A DNA stretch of 64,000 bases from Novosphingobium sp. (lineage in GTDB: Bacteria > Pseudomonadota > Alphaproteobacteria > Sphingomonadales > Sphingomonadaceae): the NCBI RefSeq assembly GCF_027489515.1, contig NZ_JAIXZS010000041.1, positions 1 through 64,000 of the forward strand, read 5' to 3'. The translations under genes were made by a program, and so were the position numbers. Below the pieces are notes generated by a model. It had not been told where the DNA came from. It searched no databases and was given only the letters and a program-made list of their open reading frames with translations. Shown here piece by piece: positions 53,416 to 61,429 of the stretch. Each line of letters begins with the position of its first letter. Position 1 is the first letter of the stretch.

Positions 53416-54272
53416 AGCGGCCGGACGCCGAGGTGCATCTCCACCACGGCGGTTTCGCCCGGCTCCAGCGCAGGCATTGCCGCCGCGGGATCGCGTCCGT
53501 TCACCGCGTCGGTCAGGTGGTTCATCGGTTCGGCGCAGAACCAGCCGGTGCCTGCAGGCGCATAGACCGCGGTGAGGGCCAGCGCGGGCGATGGCGTGAT
53601 GGTCAGTGCCATTGCCCGCTCCGGCCACAGGATTTCAAGCGGCCCCTCGCGCCCTGAATACACGGTATCCACCTCCCGCGTGCCTACCGGGCTGCCTTCC
53701 CACCAGTCGATTGCCGTCGTGCGGCGCTCCAGCGCCACAGGTAGCGGATCCCTTCCGGTCTGCCACTCGCCCCGGTGCAGCCCGATGTAGCGCGTCGTTG
53801 CGCTACGCGGAAAATAGGGATGGAAGCCAAGGCCCGCCGGCATCGCCTCGTCACCCGTGTTGGTCAGCGTCAGCCGTGCGGTGAGGCCTCCGGTATCTAG
53901 CGCATAGGCGAGGTCCGCGCGATAGGGCCACGGCCATCCTTCGCCCGCATGGCGGTGGCCGAACCGCAGCCGCTCGGGCGCGGTTTCCACCACTGCCCAT
54001 TCTGCCTGCCAGCCATAGCCGTGGATCGGGTTCAGTCGGTCCCTGCCTTCGAGATTGGGCGGGATGATCATCGGCCGTCCGCGCCACACGAAGCGCCCGT
54101 CCTTGATCCTGTTGGCGAACGGCACCATCACGAAACAGCCGACATCGAGAATGTCCGGTCCTTCCGCTTCGCGCATCACCGGCTCGCCGCGCCACGTGAA
54201 CGAGAGGATCGAACCGCCGCGCGCCGGTGCCGCAACCAGCCGATAATCGCCAGCCGCAATCGCCAGTTGCAT
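53412..54272 (-). CDS. Aldose 1-epimerase family protein
   Basis: A 286-residue cytoplasmic mutarotase-fold protein, shorter than and distinct from galM at 35993. The catalytic features are His84 in LNPIHGYGWQAEW, His in GLGFHPYFPRS near 149, and the Glu region TGWFCAEPMNHLTD near 240. VPFANRIKDGRFVWRG near 51 holds the NR pair. The ATG at 54272 is preceded only by a weak ribosome site; the dioxygenase stop is 10 bases upstream. It is the last gene of a three-gene operon with DUF1080 and the dioxygenase. It may act on the sugar freed by deglycosylation or on a keto-sugar intermediate. Confidence 0.8.
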   Translation of the reverse strand: MQLAIAAGDYRLVAAPARGGSILSFTWRGEPVMREAEGPDILDVGCFVMVPFANRIKDGRFVWRGRPMIIPPNLEGRDRLNPIHGYGWQAEWAVVETAPERLRFGHRHAGEGWPWPYRADLAYALDTGGLTARLTLTNTGDEAMPAGLGFHPYFPRSATTRYIGLHRGEWQTGRDPLPVALERRTTAIDWWEGSPVGTREVDTVYSGREGPLEILWPERAMALTITPSPALALTAVYAPAGTGWFCAEPMNHLTDAVNGRDPAAAMPALEPGETAVVEMHLGVRPL

Positions 54273-54282
54273 CTCGGCGCCG

Positions 54283-55110
54283 TCAGTTCGCTGCGGTGAG
54301 GGCGCCGAGGTGTGTTTCCCAATTGATGGTGTCATTGTGCGAGTGGGTAAAGCCGATTGCCCGCTCGAAGTCGACGCAGGCCTTGGTCCGGAACGCGGCG
54401 ATATAGGTGCGCCGCCAGCGGTCCGGAGAGGAATTGCCGCCGGAGCCGTGGATGATCATCTCGTCGTGCACGGTAATGTCGCCGCGCTGCAGCGGCAGTT
54501 CGACCACCGCATCAGCATCGGTCAGTTCCACACTGAGAATATGCGACTTATCCCTGTCCTGCCCCAGCAGCGGCCGATGCGGACGGAGTCCCTTGCGGTG
54601 CGAGCCGGGCACCACCCGCAGGCACCCGTTCTCGCTGTCCGCATCGTCGAGCGCAAGGCTGCACGTGGCAGTGAGGGGCTCGGGCGTCCCGGTCGGCCAA
54701 TAGCCGAGATCCTGATGCCAGGTGAACACGGCGTCGGGTTTGGCCGGGCGCTTGGCAAGGAACTGGTCGTAGTCGAGCGTCGCTGTCTCGCCGATAAGCT
54801 GCCGCGAAATCGAAGCCGCGCGCTTCTCGTAGATGTTGCCCTCGATCTCCGGCCGATAGCGGCGCGGCAAGACTGCGTTGACGAGTGCAAAGTCTTCGAA
54901 CTTGCGGCCATAGGGGCCTGACATGTCGCAGAAATCGCGGCCCATGCCCGGCACTTCGCCGCGGATGAATCGCTCGAATTCGGGCTCGATTGCGGCCAGT
55001 TCCTCCTCGCTCAGCACCCCGCGCTGGGTGACATACCCGTCGCGGTGAAACTGCTCGATCTCGCCCGGCAAGAGCACATAGTCGTCGCCTTGCCGTCCGT
55101 AAGCGGTCAT
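54283..55110 (-). CDS. Phytanoyl-CoA dioxygenase family Fe(II)/2-oxoglutarate oxygenase
   Basis: A 275-residue oxygenase. The iron ligands are His132 and Asp134 in TWHQDLGYW and His221 in DEMIIHGSGGNSS; the 2-oxoglutarate-binding Arg is in RWRRTYIAAFR near 231. LPGEIEQFHRDGYVTQRGVL near 14 and LRVVPGSHRKGL near 164 are typical PhyH segments. The ATG at 55110 overlaps the DUF1080 stop (ATGA). The open frame runs on upstream but only as a shadow of DUF1080. PhyH proteins hydroxylate small molecules, and the substrate here is unknown. The setting suggests a glycoside, its aglycone or a derived sugar. No signal peptide, so it is cytoplasmic while its upstream neighbour is exported. Confidence 0.82.
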   Translation of the reverse strand: MTAYGRQGDDYVLLPGEIEQFHRDGYVTQRGVLSEEELAAIEPEFERFIRGEVPGMGRDFCDMSGPYGRKFEDFALVNAVLPRRYRPEIEGNIYEKRAASISRQLIGETATLDYDQFLAKRPAKPDAVFTWHQDLGYWPTGTPEPLTATCSLALDDADSENGCLRVVPGSHRKGLRPHRPLLGQDRDKSHILSVELTDADAVVELPLQRGDITVHDEMIIHGSGGNSSPDRWRRTYIAAFRTKACVDFERAIGFTHSHNDTINWETHLGALTAAN

Positions 55111-56099
55111 TTCGCATCTCCTGTTGCAACAATTCGCGGCAGGCGCGTGATCGGGGTGATTGTGATATCCCGGAACCACGTTTCCGCGCCCTCGGACTGA
55201 AGCTGGATGCGCCCACGCACCAGTCGCCGTTTCGCGCCCCTGGCATCGGTGGTGGTGAAGCCGCTCGCGGCCATCACCGGCACGCCGTTCACCACATGGA
55301 TCGAACGGTCCCCCAGCGTGAAGATATCGAGCGTGTTCCATTCGCCCAGCGGCTTCTCGGCATTGCGGTTGGCGTCGACATTGAAAGCCGGCATCTGGAT
55401 CGGAAGCCGGGGTCCGCCCGGCATGTAACGGCGGAAAGGATAGGGGATCGCGGGATCGCGTCCCACTTCCACTTTGGCACCAACGCGCCAGTCCACCGTG
55501 CTGAACGAATGGGTACCGCGCGAGTCGCCAACCGCCAGCAACATGCCTACCGATCCCGGTACCACCTCGAACTCCAGCGCCGACATCCATGTCCCGAAGA
55601 ACGCGCCATGGCGGCCATGCGAGTGATAAAGCACGCCATTGTTGCGCGGCACCGGAAACCAGGTGTGCTCGCCCCACTTGAACTGAAGGTGCAGGTGGTA
55701 GTTGCCATAGCTGCGCTTGGTCAGCAGCCCGCCCCAGATCTTGCCGCTGACATGGATCGACGGGTGTCCATCGGTCTTTTCGACGCGGAACACCCCGGTT
55801 GTATCGTGATTGAGCCCGATCGGTCCGGCGGCTGGCTGGCCGTAGGTATCGCGCGGATCGGAATAGCCCAGCCAACTGTCCCATCCCGCAAGATCCCGCC
55901 CGTTGAACAGGGCTCTGGTCTTGCCTGCCGGTCTCGCCGCGCCCGCAAGCGTTAATGTCTGCGCGTGAAACGGCGGGTCACCGGCAATGACGGCCTGCTC
56001 CTCCGGGGTCGAACCATCGGGTGGTCCGCCCTGGGCAGTCGCAAGGGCAGGTGCGGCCAGCAGCGCTGCGCCGAGCAGGATTGAAGGCAAGCGGGGCAT
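55107..56099 (-). CDS. Exported DUF1080 protein (3-keto-disaccharide hydrolase domain)
   Basis: A 330-residue exported protein with the DUF1080/3-keto-disaccharide hydrolase concanavalin-like fold. Signal peptide residues 1-23 (LLGAALLAAPALATAQ). Family landmarks are KTRALFNGRDLAGWDSWLG near 60, IHVSGKIWGGLLTKRSYGNYH near 115 (in part), FPVPRNNGVLYHSHG near 149, ALEFEVVPGSVG near 174 and LGEWNTLDIFTLGDRSIHVVNG (in part), RGRIQLQSEGAETWFRDI at the end. Members cleave 3-keto-glycosides by hydrolysis or elimination after a dehydrogenase has formed the ketone. It heads the operon with the dioxygenase and epimerase; GGAGAG precedes the ATG at 56099. The promoter has a TetR-type operator matching that of the deglycosidase-like pair. 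Confidence 0.8.
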   Translation of the reverse strand: MPRLPSILLGAALLAAPALATAQGGPPDGSTPEEQAVIAGDPPFHAQTLTLAGAARPAGKTRALFNGRDLAGWDSWLGYSDPRDTYGQPAAGPIGLNHDTTGVFRVEKTDGHPSIHVSGKIWGGLLTKRSYGNYHLHLQFKWGEHTWFPVPRNNGVLYHSHGRHGAFFGTWMSALEFEVVPGSVGMLLAVGDSRGTHSFSTVDWRVGAKVEVGRDPAIPYPFRRYMPGGPRLPIQMPAFNVDANRNAEKPLGEWNTLDIFTLGDRSIHVVNGVPVMAASGFTTTDARGAKRRLVRGRIQLQSEGAETWFRDITITPITRLPRIVATGDAK

Positions 56100-56109
56100 G
56101 GCACTCTCC

Positions 56110-56142
56110 GGATTATCTAAGCAGTGATTAAATAGTCGCAGA
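56110..56142 (-). promoter_or_regulatory. TetR-type operator and promoter of the DUF1080 operon
   Basis: On the minus strand TCTGCG (56142-56137), 17 bases and TAGATA (56119-56114). The 27-bp operator at 56110-56136 matches the reverse complement of 51978-52004 at nearly every position (shared GGATTATCTAA and TGATTAAATA). The predicted leader is only about 10 bases long. The divergent TetR gene starts 90 bases away, so the regulator probably controls itself too. Confidence 0.72.
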
Positions 56143-56225
56143 AGCGGAGTCAACCGCTGTCGTTCCGCGCGGGCTGGCATGATCGCGCAATGATGATAGG
56201 ACAGGGCGAGGCACCGGGAAGGCGC

Positions 56226-56828
56226 ATGTCGACGAAGAAGCCGTACCATAAGGAAGATCTGCGGGGCGATCTGCTCAGAGCTGGCCGCGCGTGGATCGAA
56301 GCGAACGGGCACGTCGGCCTCTCCATGCGCACGCTCGCACAGCAGGTCGGTGTCTCGCCCGGCGCGCCCTATCATCACTTCCCTGATCGCCGCGCGTTCC
56401 TTCTCGCCCTCGCGCTCGATGGATTCCGCGAGATGCTTGCCCAGTCGCAGGACATTGCCGCCTCCCGCGCCGATCCAGCGGCCAAGCTGCGCGCGATGGG
56501 CACCGAATTCGTCCGCTTTGCCGACACGAACCCCCGGCTGGTCGATCTGATGTACGAGAGCGAGCTGACCACTCCAGCGCTCGACGAGGAACTGCTTGCC
56601 TTCCAGAAGCAGGGCCACAGCGCCCTGCGCAGCGCCATCGACGCGGCCGTGCCGGGCCTTGATGAAGCGGCAGCGGACCTGCGCACGCTTGCCTTCTGGT
56701 CCGCGATCTACGGCTTTGCTTCAATGCGCCGGAAGGGCGTGATCCGTCCCGTCCCGGGCGCACTGACGCTCAATGCTCTGGCCGAAGCAATCATCGAGCG
56801 CGCCATCGTCGCGGCGCTCGCGGCATAG
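56226..56828 (+). CDS. TetR-family transcriptional regulator
   Basis: A 200-residue TetR regulator. The DNA-binding domain (residues about 10-57) contains ARWIEANGHVGLSMRTLAQQ-type sequence with the recognition helix in VGVSPGAPYHHFPDRRAF. The C-terminal part (LMYESELTTPALDEELLAF, FWSAIYGFASMRRKG) fits the WHG-type ligand domain. The start at 56226 has GGGAAGG upstream; ATGs at 56190 and 56193 are possible but would extend into a non-conserved leader. It is divergent from the DUF1080 operon, and the intergenic operator has a twin upstream of 52065, so it is the natural candidate repressor for both. An Lrp-type gene follows after 10 bases. Confidence 0.82.
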   Translation: MSTKKPYHKEDLRGDLLRAGRAWIEANGHVGLSMRTLAQQVGVSPGAPYHHFPDRRAFLLALALDGFREMLAQSQDIAASRADPAAKLRAMGTEFVRFADTNPRLVDLMYESELTTPALDEELLAFQKQGHSALRSAIDAAVPGLDEAAADLRTLAFWSAIYGFASMRRKGVIRPVPGALTLNALAEAIIERAIVAALAA

Positions 56829-56838
56829 GGGCCCACGC

Positions 56839-57306
56839 ATGGACAAGCTCGATCGCCAGCTTCTCGCCCTGCTTCAGGTCGATGCCTCGCGCGCGCATGC
56901 CGATCTCGCGAAGCTGGTCCATCTGTCCTCCAGCCAGGTCTCGCGGCGCATCGCCCGGCTTGAGGCCGATGGCTATATCCGGGGTACCGTCGCGCTGCTG
57001 AGCGAAGCCGCGCTCGGGCTTCAGGTCGAAGCCTATGTTGCCGTTGCGATGGCAAGCTACGCACCCGAAGTCGTTCGCAGTTTCCATGCCCGCATCTCCG
57101 CGCTCGACGAAGTGCTCGATTGCCGCGCCACCACGGGCGATTCCGACTATCTCCTGCGCATCGTCGCGCGCGATCTGGCGTCCTATTCGAGGCTCATGAA
57201 CGAACAGCTCCTCGGCCACGGCGATGTCGCCAGCGTGCGTTCGAGCGTGGTGCTCGACCGGATCAAGCATACCACCAGCCTCCCGCTGCCGCCGCCTGCA
57301 GGGTGA
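56839..57306 (+). CDS. Lrp/AsnC-family transcriptional regulator
   Basis: A 155-residue regulator. The helix-turn-helix is at DKLDRQLLALLQVDASRAHADLA (in part) and VHLSSSQVSRRIARLEADGYI (in part), residues about 2-50. The RAM effector domain follows (VEAYVAVAMASYAPE, VLDCRATTGDSDYLLRIVARD with the conserved TG-D-Y-L). The ATG at 56839 lies 10 bases after the TetR stop, so the two regulators are probably co-transcribed. Lrp proteins usually sense amino acids or related compounds. A link to the acylase/amidohydrolase operon at 59024-64000 is possible but unproven. Confidence 0.85.
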   Translation: MDKLDRQLLALLQVDASRAHADLAKLVHLSSSQVSRRIARLEADGYIRGTVALLSEAALGLQVEAYVAVAMASYAPEVVRSFHARISALDEVLDCRATTGDSDYLLRIVARDLASYSRLMNEQLLGHGDVASVRSSVVLDRIKHTTSLPLPPPAG

Positions 57307-57375
57307 ACCGCTTGCCCGCATGCCGAACTCGAGCAATACATCGGTGCATAACGATACCGGGGGAGACCGCACCGC

Positions 57376-58662
57376 ATGCCGACCATTGCCGATAGCCTAG
57401 TCCTGCCCTGCGGCGCCGTCCTGCCCAATCGCCTCGCCAAGGCAGCGATGACCGAGGGCCTCGCCGATCCGCAAGGCCGCGCCACGCCCGAGCTGGAGCG
57501 GCTCTACGGCCTTTGGGCGGATGGAGGCTCGGGCCTCCTCATCAGCGGTAATGTCCAGATCGACCGCGACCATCTAGAGCGCCCCGGCAACGTCATCATT
57601 CAAGGCCCGCAGGATGAAGCCGCGCTGGCTGGGCTGCGTGCCATGGCGAGCGCTGGCACGCGCGCTTGCGGCCATATCTGGATGCAGATCAGCCACGCTG
57701 GCCGCCAGACTCAGGTCACCGTCAACCCGCATCCCAAGGCGCCGTCCGCCGTTGCTGTCGGCCTTCCCGGCAAGCAGTTCGGTGTGCCCGAGGCACTGAC
57801 CGAGGCGGAAATTCTCGATCTCGTCGAGCGCTTCGGCCACGCCGCCGAAGTGGCCCGGGAAACCGGCTTCACCGGGGTGCAGATCCATGCTGCGCACGGC
57901 TACCTCCTCTCGCAATTCCTCAGCCCCCGCGCCAACTTGCGCACCGATCAGTGGGGTGGCAGCCTCGAGAACCGCGCGCGCATGCTTCTGGCCGTCGTCG
58001 CGCGGGTGCGGGCAGGGGTCGGCCCTTCCTTTCCCATCGGTGTGAAGCTCAATTCGGCCGATTTCCAGCGCGGCGGCTTCGCCTTTGAAGACAGCATGGT
58101 CGTCGCGCGCTGGCTGCAGGATGCGGGCGTCGATCTGCTCGAAATCTCCGGCGGCTCCTATGAACAGCCTGCCATGATGGACATCCAGGGCATGGAGGCG
58201 CCGGATGCACCGCCCATGGCCGCCTCAACGGCAGCGCGGGAGGCCTATTTCGTCGATTTCGCCAAGACGATGCGCGCGGCACTCACCATGCCGCTCCTTG
58301 TCACCGGGGGCTTTCGCACCCGCCGCGCGATGAATCTGGCGCTCGAAACCGGCGGGGCGGATGTGATTGGCCTCGGCCGTCCCCTCTGTGTCGATACCGC
58401 GGGTCCCGCCAAACTGCTCGCAGGCGCCGAGGAGCTTGACCGCTGGGAAACCAAACTCAAGCTCCTCCCGCCGTGGCTATCCTTTCTCGGCGGCCTCAAG
58501 ATGCTGCGCGCGGTCGAAGGCTTTGCGGTGACGTATTGGTACTACGCCCAGATCGACGCGCTGGCCCGCACCGGCCGCGCCAATATCGGCATCGCGCCGT
58601 TCAAGGCGCTGCTTTCCATCCAGAACACTGGCAAGGCCTGGCTCAAGGCGCGCAAGGGGTAA
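57376..58662 (+). CDS. NADH:flavin oxidoreductase (old yellow enzyme family)
   Basis: A 428-residue FMN-dependent ene-reductase of the old yellow enzyme family, single-domain TIM barrel without the 4Fe-4S extension. Landmarks: LPNRLAKAAMTEGLAD near 16, MQISHAGRQTQ near 103, VQIHAAHGYLLSQFLSPRAN near 168 with the substrate-binding His171/His174 and Tyr176, TDQWGGSLENRARML near 189, LLVTGGFRTRRAM near 297 and VIGLGRPLC near 324. The ATG at 57376 follows GGGGGAGA. The protein is longer than typical OYE (about 360-370) by a C-terminal extension of some 60 residues. Its substrate is unknown; an aromatic or enone aglycone released nearby would fit. An EthD gene follows after 5 bases. Confidence 0.83.
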   Translation: MPTIADSLVLPCGAVLPNRLAKAAMTEGLADPQGRATPELERLYGLWADGGSGLLISGNVQIDRDHLERPGNVIIQGPQDEAALAGLRAMASAGTRACGHIWMQISHAGRQTQVTVNPHPKAPSAVAVGLPGKQFGVPEALTEAEILDLVERFGHAAEVARETGFTGVQIHAAHGYLLSQFLSPRANLRTDQWGGSLENRARMLLAVVARVRAGVGPSFPIGVKLNSADFQRGGFAFEDSMVVARWLQDAGVDLLEISGGSYEQPAMMDIQGMEAPDAPPMAASTAAREAYFVDFAKTMRAALTMPLLVTGGFRTRRAMNLALETGGADVIGLGRPLCVDTAGPAKLLAGAEELDRWETKLKLLPPWLSFLGGLKMLRAVEGFAVTYWYYAQIDALARTGRANIGIAPFKALLSIQNTGKAWLKARKG

Positions 58663-58667
58663 CGACC

Positions 58668-59027
58668 ATGATCAAGCTCACATTCTGCCTCCGCCGCCTC
58701 CCGCACCTTAGCCACGGCGAGTTTCAGGATTACTGGCTGAACACCCACGGCCCGCTCGTCGCCAGCGTGCGCGATGCGCTCAAGATCCGGCGCTATGTGC
58801 AGCTCCACTCGCTTGCCGATACGGACAATGCGCCCTTCTCCGTGGCCCGTGGCGCGCCCGAAGCCTATGATGGCGTCGCGCAGCTGTGGTGGGACAGCCT
58901 CGAGGATCTTGCCAGCAGTTCGCCCGAAGCCATCGCCGCTGGTGCGCTGCTGCTGGAGGACGAACGCAAGTTCATCGATCTGCCCCGCTCCCCGCTCTGG
59001 CTGGGTGAGGAAAAGGTGATCTTCTAG
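58668..59027 (+). CDS. EthD-domain protein
   Basis: A 119-residue protein with the dimeric alpha/beta-barrel EthD fold: KLTFCLRRLPHLSHGEFQDYW at the N-terminus (in part), NTHGPLVAS near 25 with the conserved HGP, RRYVQLHSL near 41 and DGVAQLWWDSLEDLAS near 68. EthD proteins accompany degradation of ethers and aromatics; their chemical role is mostly unknown. The ATG at 58668 is 5 bases after the reductase stop, so they act in the same pathway. Its stop overlaps that of the convergent acylase gene through CTAG at 59024-59027. Confidence 0.8.
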   Translation: MIKLTFCLRRLPHLSHGEFQDYWLNTHGPLVASVRDALKIRRYVQLHSLADTDNAPFSVARGAPEAYDGVAQLWWDSLEDLASSSPEAIAAGALLLEDERKFIDLPRSPLWLGEEKVIF

Positions 59028-61429
59028 GGCGTGTAGGTCAGCGTCACCGTTGATTCCCGCGTCGCCGCAATCGCCTCGGGCGCCAGATCGATCCGCTTGA
59101 AGCGGTTCTGCGCATGCATCTGCACCTGATCGGTGAGGTGCACCGTGCTGCGCTTTTCGGGATCGATGAACTGGTTCTGCCCGCCCACTTCGGTAATCGT
59201 GTAGATGGCAGGCGCGCCGGGGGTCAGCTCCATCATCCCCACCCAGCCTTCGCCGCCGTTGAGCGGGATCATCTTCGGCCCAAGGCCGAGTTCGCCCCAC
59301 AGCGCCTTGCCGCGCTCGTCATCATCGGGCAGCGGTGGCCGCGCCGGGTCTTCGGCCTCTTCGGTGAAGTACTTCCAGAAGATTGGCCGCTTCCATTCAG
59401 CCATCGCGGCAGAGCTGAACTGCGGCCGCACCGCCGCAATCGTTCGCCGTATCGTCTCGGCCACAATGGCCTCGCGGCTCCGCCCGCCGAAATAATCGAA
59501 CTCCACCGGCAGCCCCGCCGCCGGCCCTTGCAGCACGCGCAGCAGCAGCGCCGTGCGGTATTTCTGGTAGCGCTTGGCGTCGATATCCTTCCACCAGCCG
59601 CCCATCACCGGGGTGAGCAGCACTTCGGGCGCCGTTTCCAGCCAGGCACGAAACAGCGTCAGCCCGGCATTGTCATAACGCCCGTCGCCATCGTGGTCCT
59701 CATAGAGCCCGTTCCACGAGGTCATCAGCTCCACCGCCTGCGCAACCTCGGGATCATCTGCGTTTACAGCCGCCGCACGCAAGGCCGGCGCAAACATGAA
59801 GGGCGGCGCATTGGCCCGGTCCCGCGCGCCAAAGCCATTCCAGATCTGGTGGTTGTAATCGGCCATGTCTGCCAGCGTCGCGCCGTGCGAGCCTGCTGCC
59901 AGCTGGGCGCCCAACCAGGTCCGGAACGTCGCGCCCATTCGCGCGTCGTCGCCCTCGCGGCTCCACATTGTTGCCTTGCTGTTCCACGCATGGATCCAGC
60001 CCTGCTTGGGGTTCACCGTGTGGGGCCGCTCGGCTGGCGTGAGAAATCCCTGCCACTCGTATGCGCCGGTGCCAGGCGTGGGCAGGCGCGGATCGGTGCC
60101 GGGCACGCGGCGCGGCATCAGCCCCGTCTCCCAGAACCCGATCTCGCCATTTTCATTGCCGTAGCAAATGCCGAAATTGGTCGCGACTTTGCCCATTGCC
60201 GCGTCGAACTCGGCCAGGGACCGCGCCCGTTGCATGTCGACAACCGCTGCCCAGTTCTCGAGCTCGTGACCGCGCATCGCGAAGCGCTGGGCATAGGCGA
60301 TCCCGCCGGCCTTGTCCTCGCTCACCACCGGTCCGTGCACCGTCCAGCGGAACTCGCGCACAACCGGTGCCGCGCCCTTCACGAGGATGGTCTGCGTCTG
60401 CCGCACCATCTGCCGCCACTGGCCCTTGAACCAGTAGCGGTCAGGGTCGTTCGGATTGAGCTTCTCGGCAAAGGTATCGGTTGTATCGCCATGGCCCGAG
60501 GTCACCAGCCAGCCATGGTGCGCCGCGCGGCCCATGATCGGCACGCCGAAGGAGGGCAGGGTGAAGCCCGCACTGTCAAACCCGCCGCCTTGGAGGTGTA
60601 TTTCCGGCCCGTCCGCCGTCGCCTCCATCATCATCACCCGTCCGCTCGCGGTGCGCTGCGGCCCCAGCACGAGGCAGCGGCTGTGATCCTTCCCCGGCGC
60701 CGCAACTGGCTCGGCCGCCTTGCCGAGCGGTGCCGGCGTCAGGAATGTCGCCTTTGGCATAGGCTGGGCAGGCGCTAGGTCCTCGCCCGGCGGGATCACC
60801 GTCGGCGTATCGGGATCGCTCACCGGCACCAGATCGTTGAACAGCTGCCGCCCCTTGGCTTCGCCATGGCGCAGGGTCATCGCCTGGAGGAATGCGAGGT
60901 TGGTCACTTCCGATCCGCCGCGCCCGCGCGGAAAACTCGCGATCATGGCGAGGAAATCCGTCAGCACCCAGCGTTCGGGCTTCACGCTCCACTGGGCAAA
61001 CTCATACGGCGTCCTGCGTGCCGGGTCCGCCTCGATCTCCGCAATCGCCCGGTTCACCCCCGCGACGTAGGCTGCAATCATCCGCTGATATTCGCCCCCC
61101 AGCGCGCCATACATGCGCATGAGTTCGGCCTTGTCCGGCAGCCGCTGGCGCGAAACCACGTCGGAGGCCACCGCCGACGGCCCGAGCACTTCGGCGAGCC
61201 GCCCCAGCGCGCGCCGCCTCGATTGCTCCATGTCCGCGAGCCGGTCCTGCGCCTCGGCATAGCCCGCGCCATAGAGCACGCTTTCCGATGTCTCGCCAAA
61301 CACATGTGGCACGCCAAACGCATCGCGGTCGATCCGCACGGTCAGGGCAGGGGAGGGCGCTCCCTGAGCCACCACACCCGCCGGCAGCCATGCCAGCGCG
61401 AGAGCCAGCATGAAGCGCCGGTTTGTCAT
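59024..61429 (-). CDS. Secreted penicillin-acylase-family N-terminal-nucleophile hydrolase
   Basis: An 801-residue precursor of the penicillin acylase (Ntn hydrolase) family, which hydrolyses amide bonds of acylated compounds such as N-acyl-homoserine lactones, beta-lactams or N-acyl amino acids. A signal peptide ends GVVAQ near residue 22. The alpha-chain part has DAFGVPHVFGETSESVLYGAGYAEAQDRL (in part). The autocleavage site and nucleophile is Ser250 in KDHSRCLVLGP followed by RTASGRVMM; beta-chain landmarks are GNENGEIGFWETG, GAYEWQGFL and NSWNGLYEDHDGDG-like MTSWNGLYED. The ATG at 61429 overlaps the FAD oxidoreductase stop (ATGA). It is the distal gene of a three-gene coupled operon. The acyl substrate cannot be deduced. 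Confidence 0.82.
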   Translation of the reverse strand: MTNRRFMLALALAWLPAGVVAQGAPSPALTVRIDRDAFGVPHVFGETSESVLYGAGYAEAQDRLADMEQSRRRALGRLAEVLGPSAVASDVVSRQRLPDKAELMRMYGALGGEYQRMIAAYVAGVNRAIAEIEADPARRTPYEFAQWSVKPERWVLTDFLAMIASFPRGRGGSEVTNLAFLQAMTLRHGEAKGRQLFNDLVPVSDPDTPTVIPPGEDLAPAQPMPKATFLTPAPLGKAAEPVAAPGKDHSRCLVLGPQRTASGRVMMMEATADGPEIHLQGGGFDSAGFTLPSFGVPIMGRAAHHGWLVTSGHGDTTDTFAEKLNPNDPDRYWFKGQWRQMVRQTQTILVKGAAPVVREFRWTVHGPVVSEDKAGGIAYAQRFAMRGHELENWAAVVDMQRARSLAEFDAAMGKVATNFGICYGNENGEIGFWETGLMPRRVPGTDPRLPTPGTGAYEWQGFLTPAERPHTVNPKQGWIHAWNSKATMWSREGDDARMGATFRTWLGAQLAAGSHGATLADMADYNHQIWNGFGARDRANAPPFMFAPALRAAAVNADDPEVAQAVELMTSWNGLYEDHDGDGRYDNAGLTLFRAWLETAPEVLLTPVMGGWWKDIDAKRYQKYRTALLLRVLQGPAAGLPVEFDYFGGRSREAIVAETIRRTIAAVRPQFSSAAMAEWKRPIFWKYFTEEAEDPARPPLPDDDERGKALWGELGLGPKMIPLNGGEGWVGMMELTPGAPAIYTITEVGGQNQFIDPEKRSTVHLTDQVQMHAQNRFKRIDLAPEAIAATRESTVTLTYTP

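Noticed and set aside
59114..60778. A 554-codon plus-strand open frame opposite the acylase
   Set aside because: His/Arg-rich shadow with no start signal; the acylase frame carries the Ntn-hydrolase motifs.
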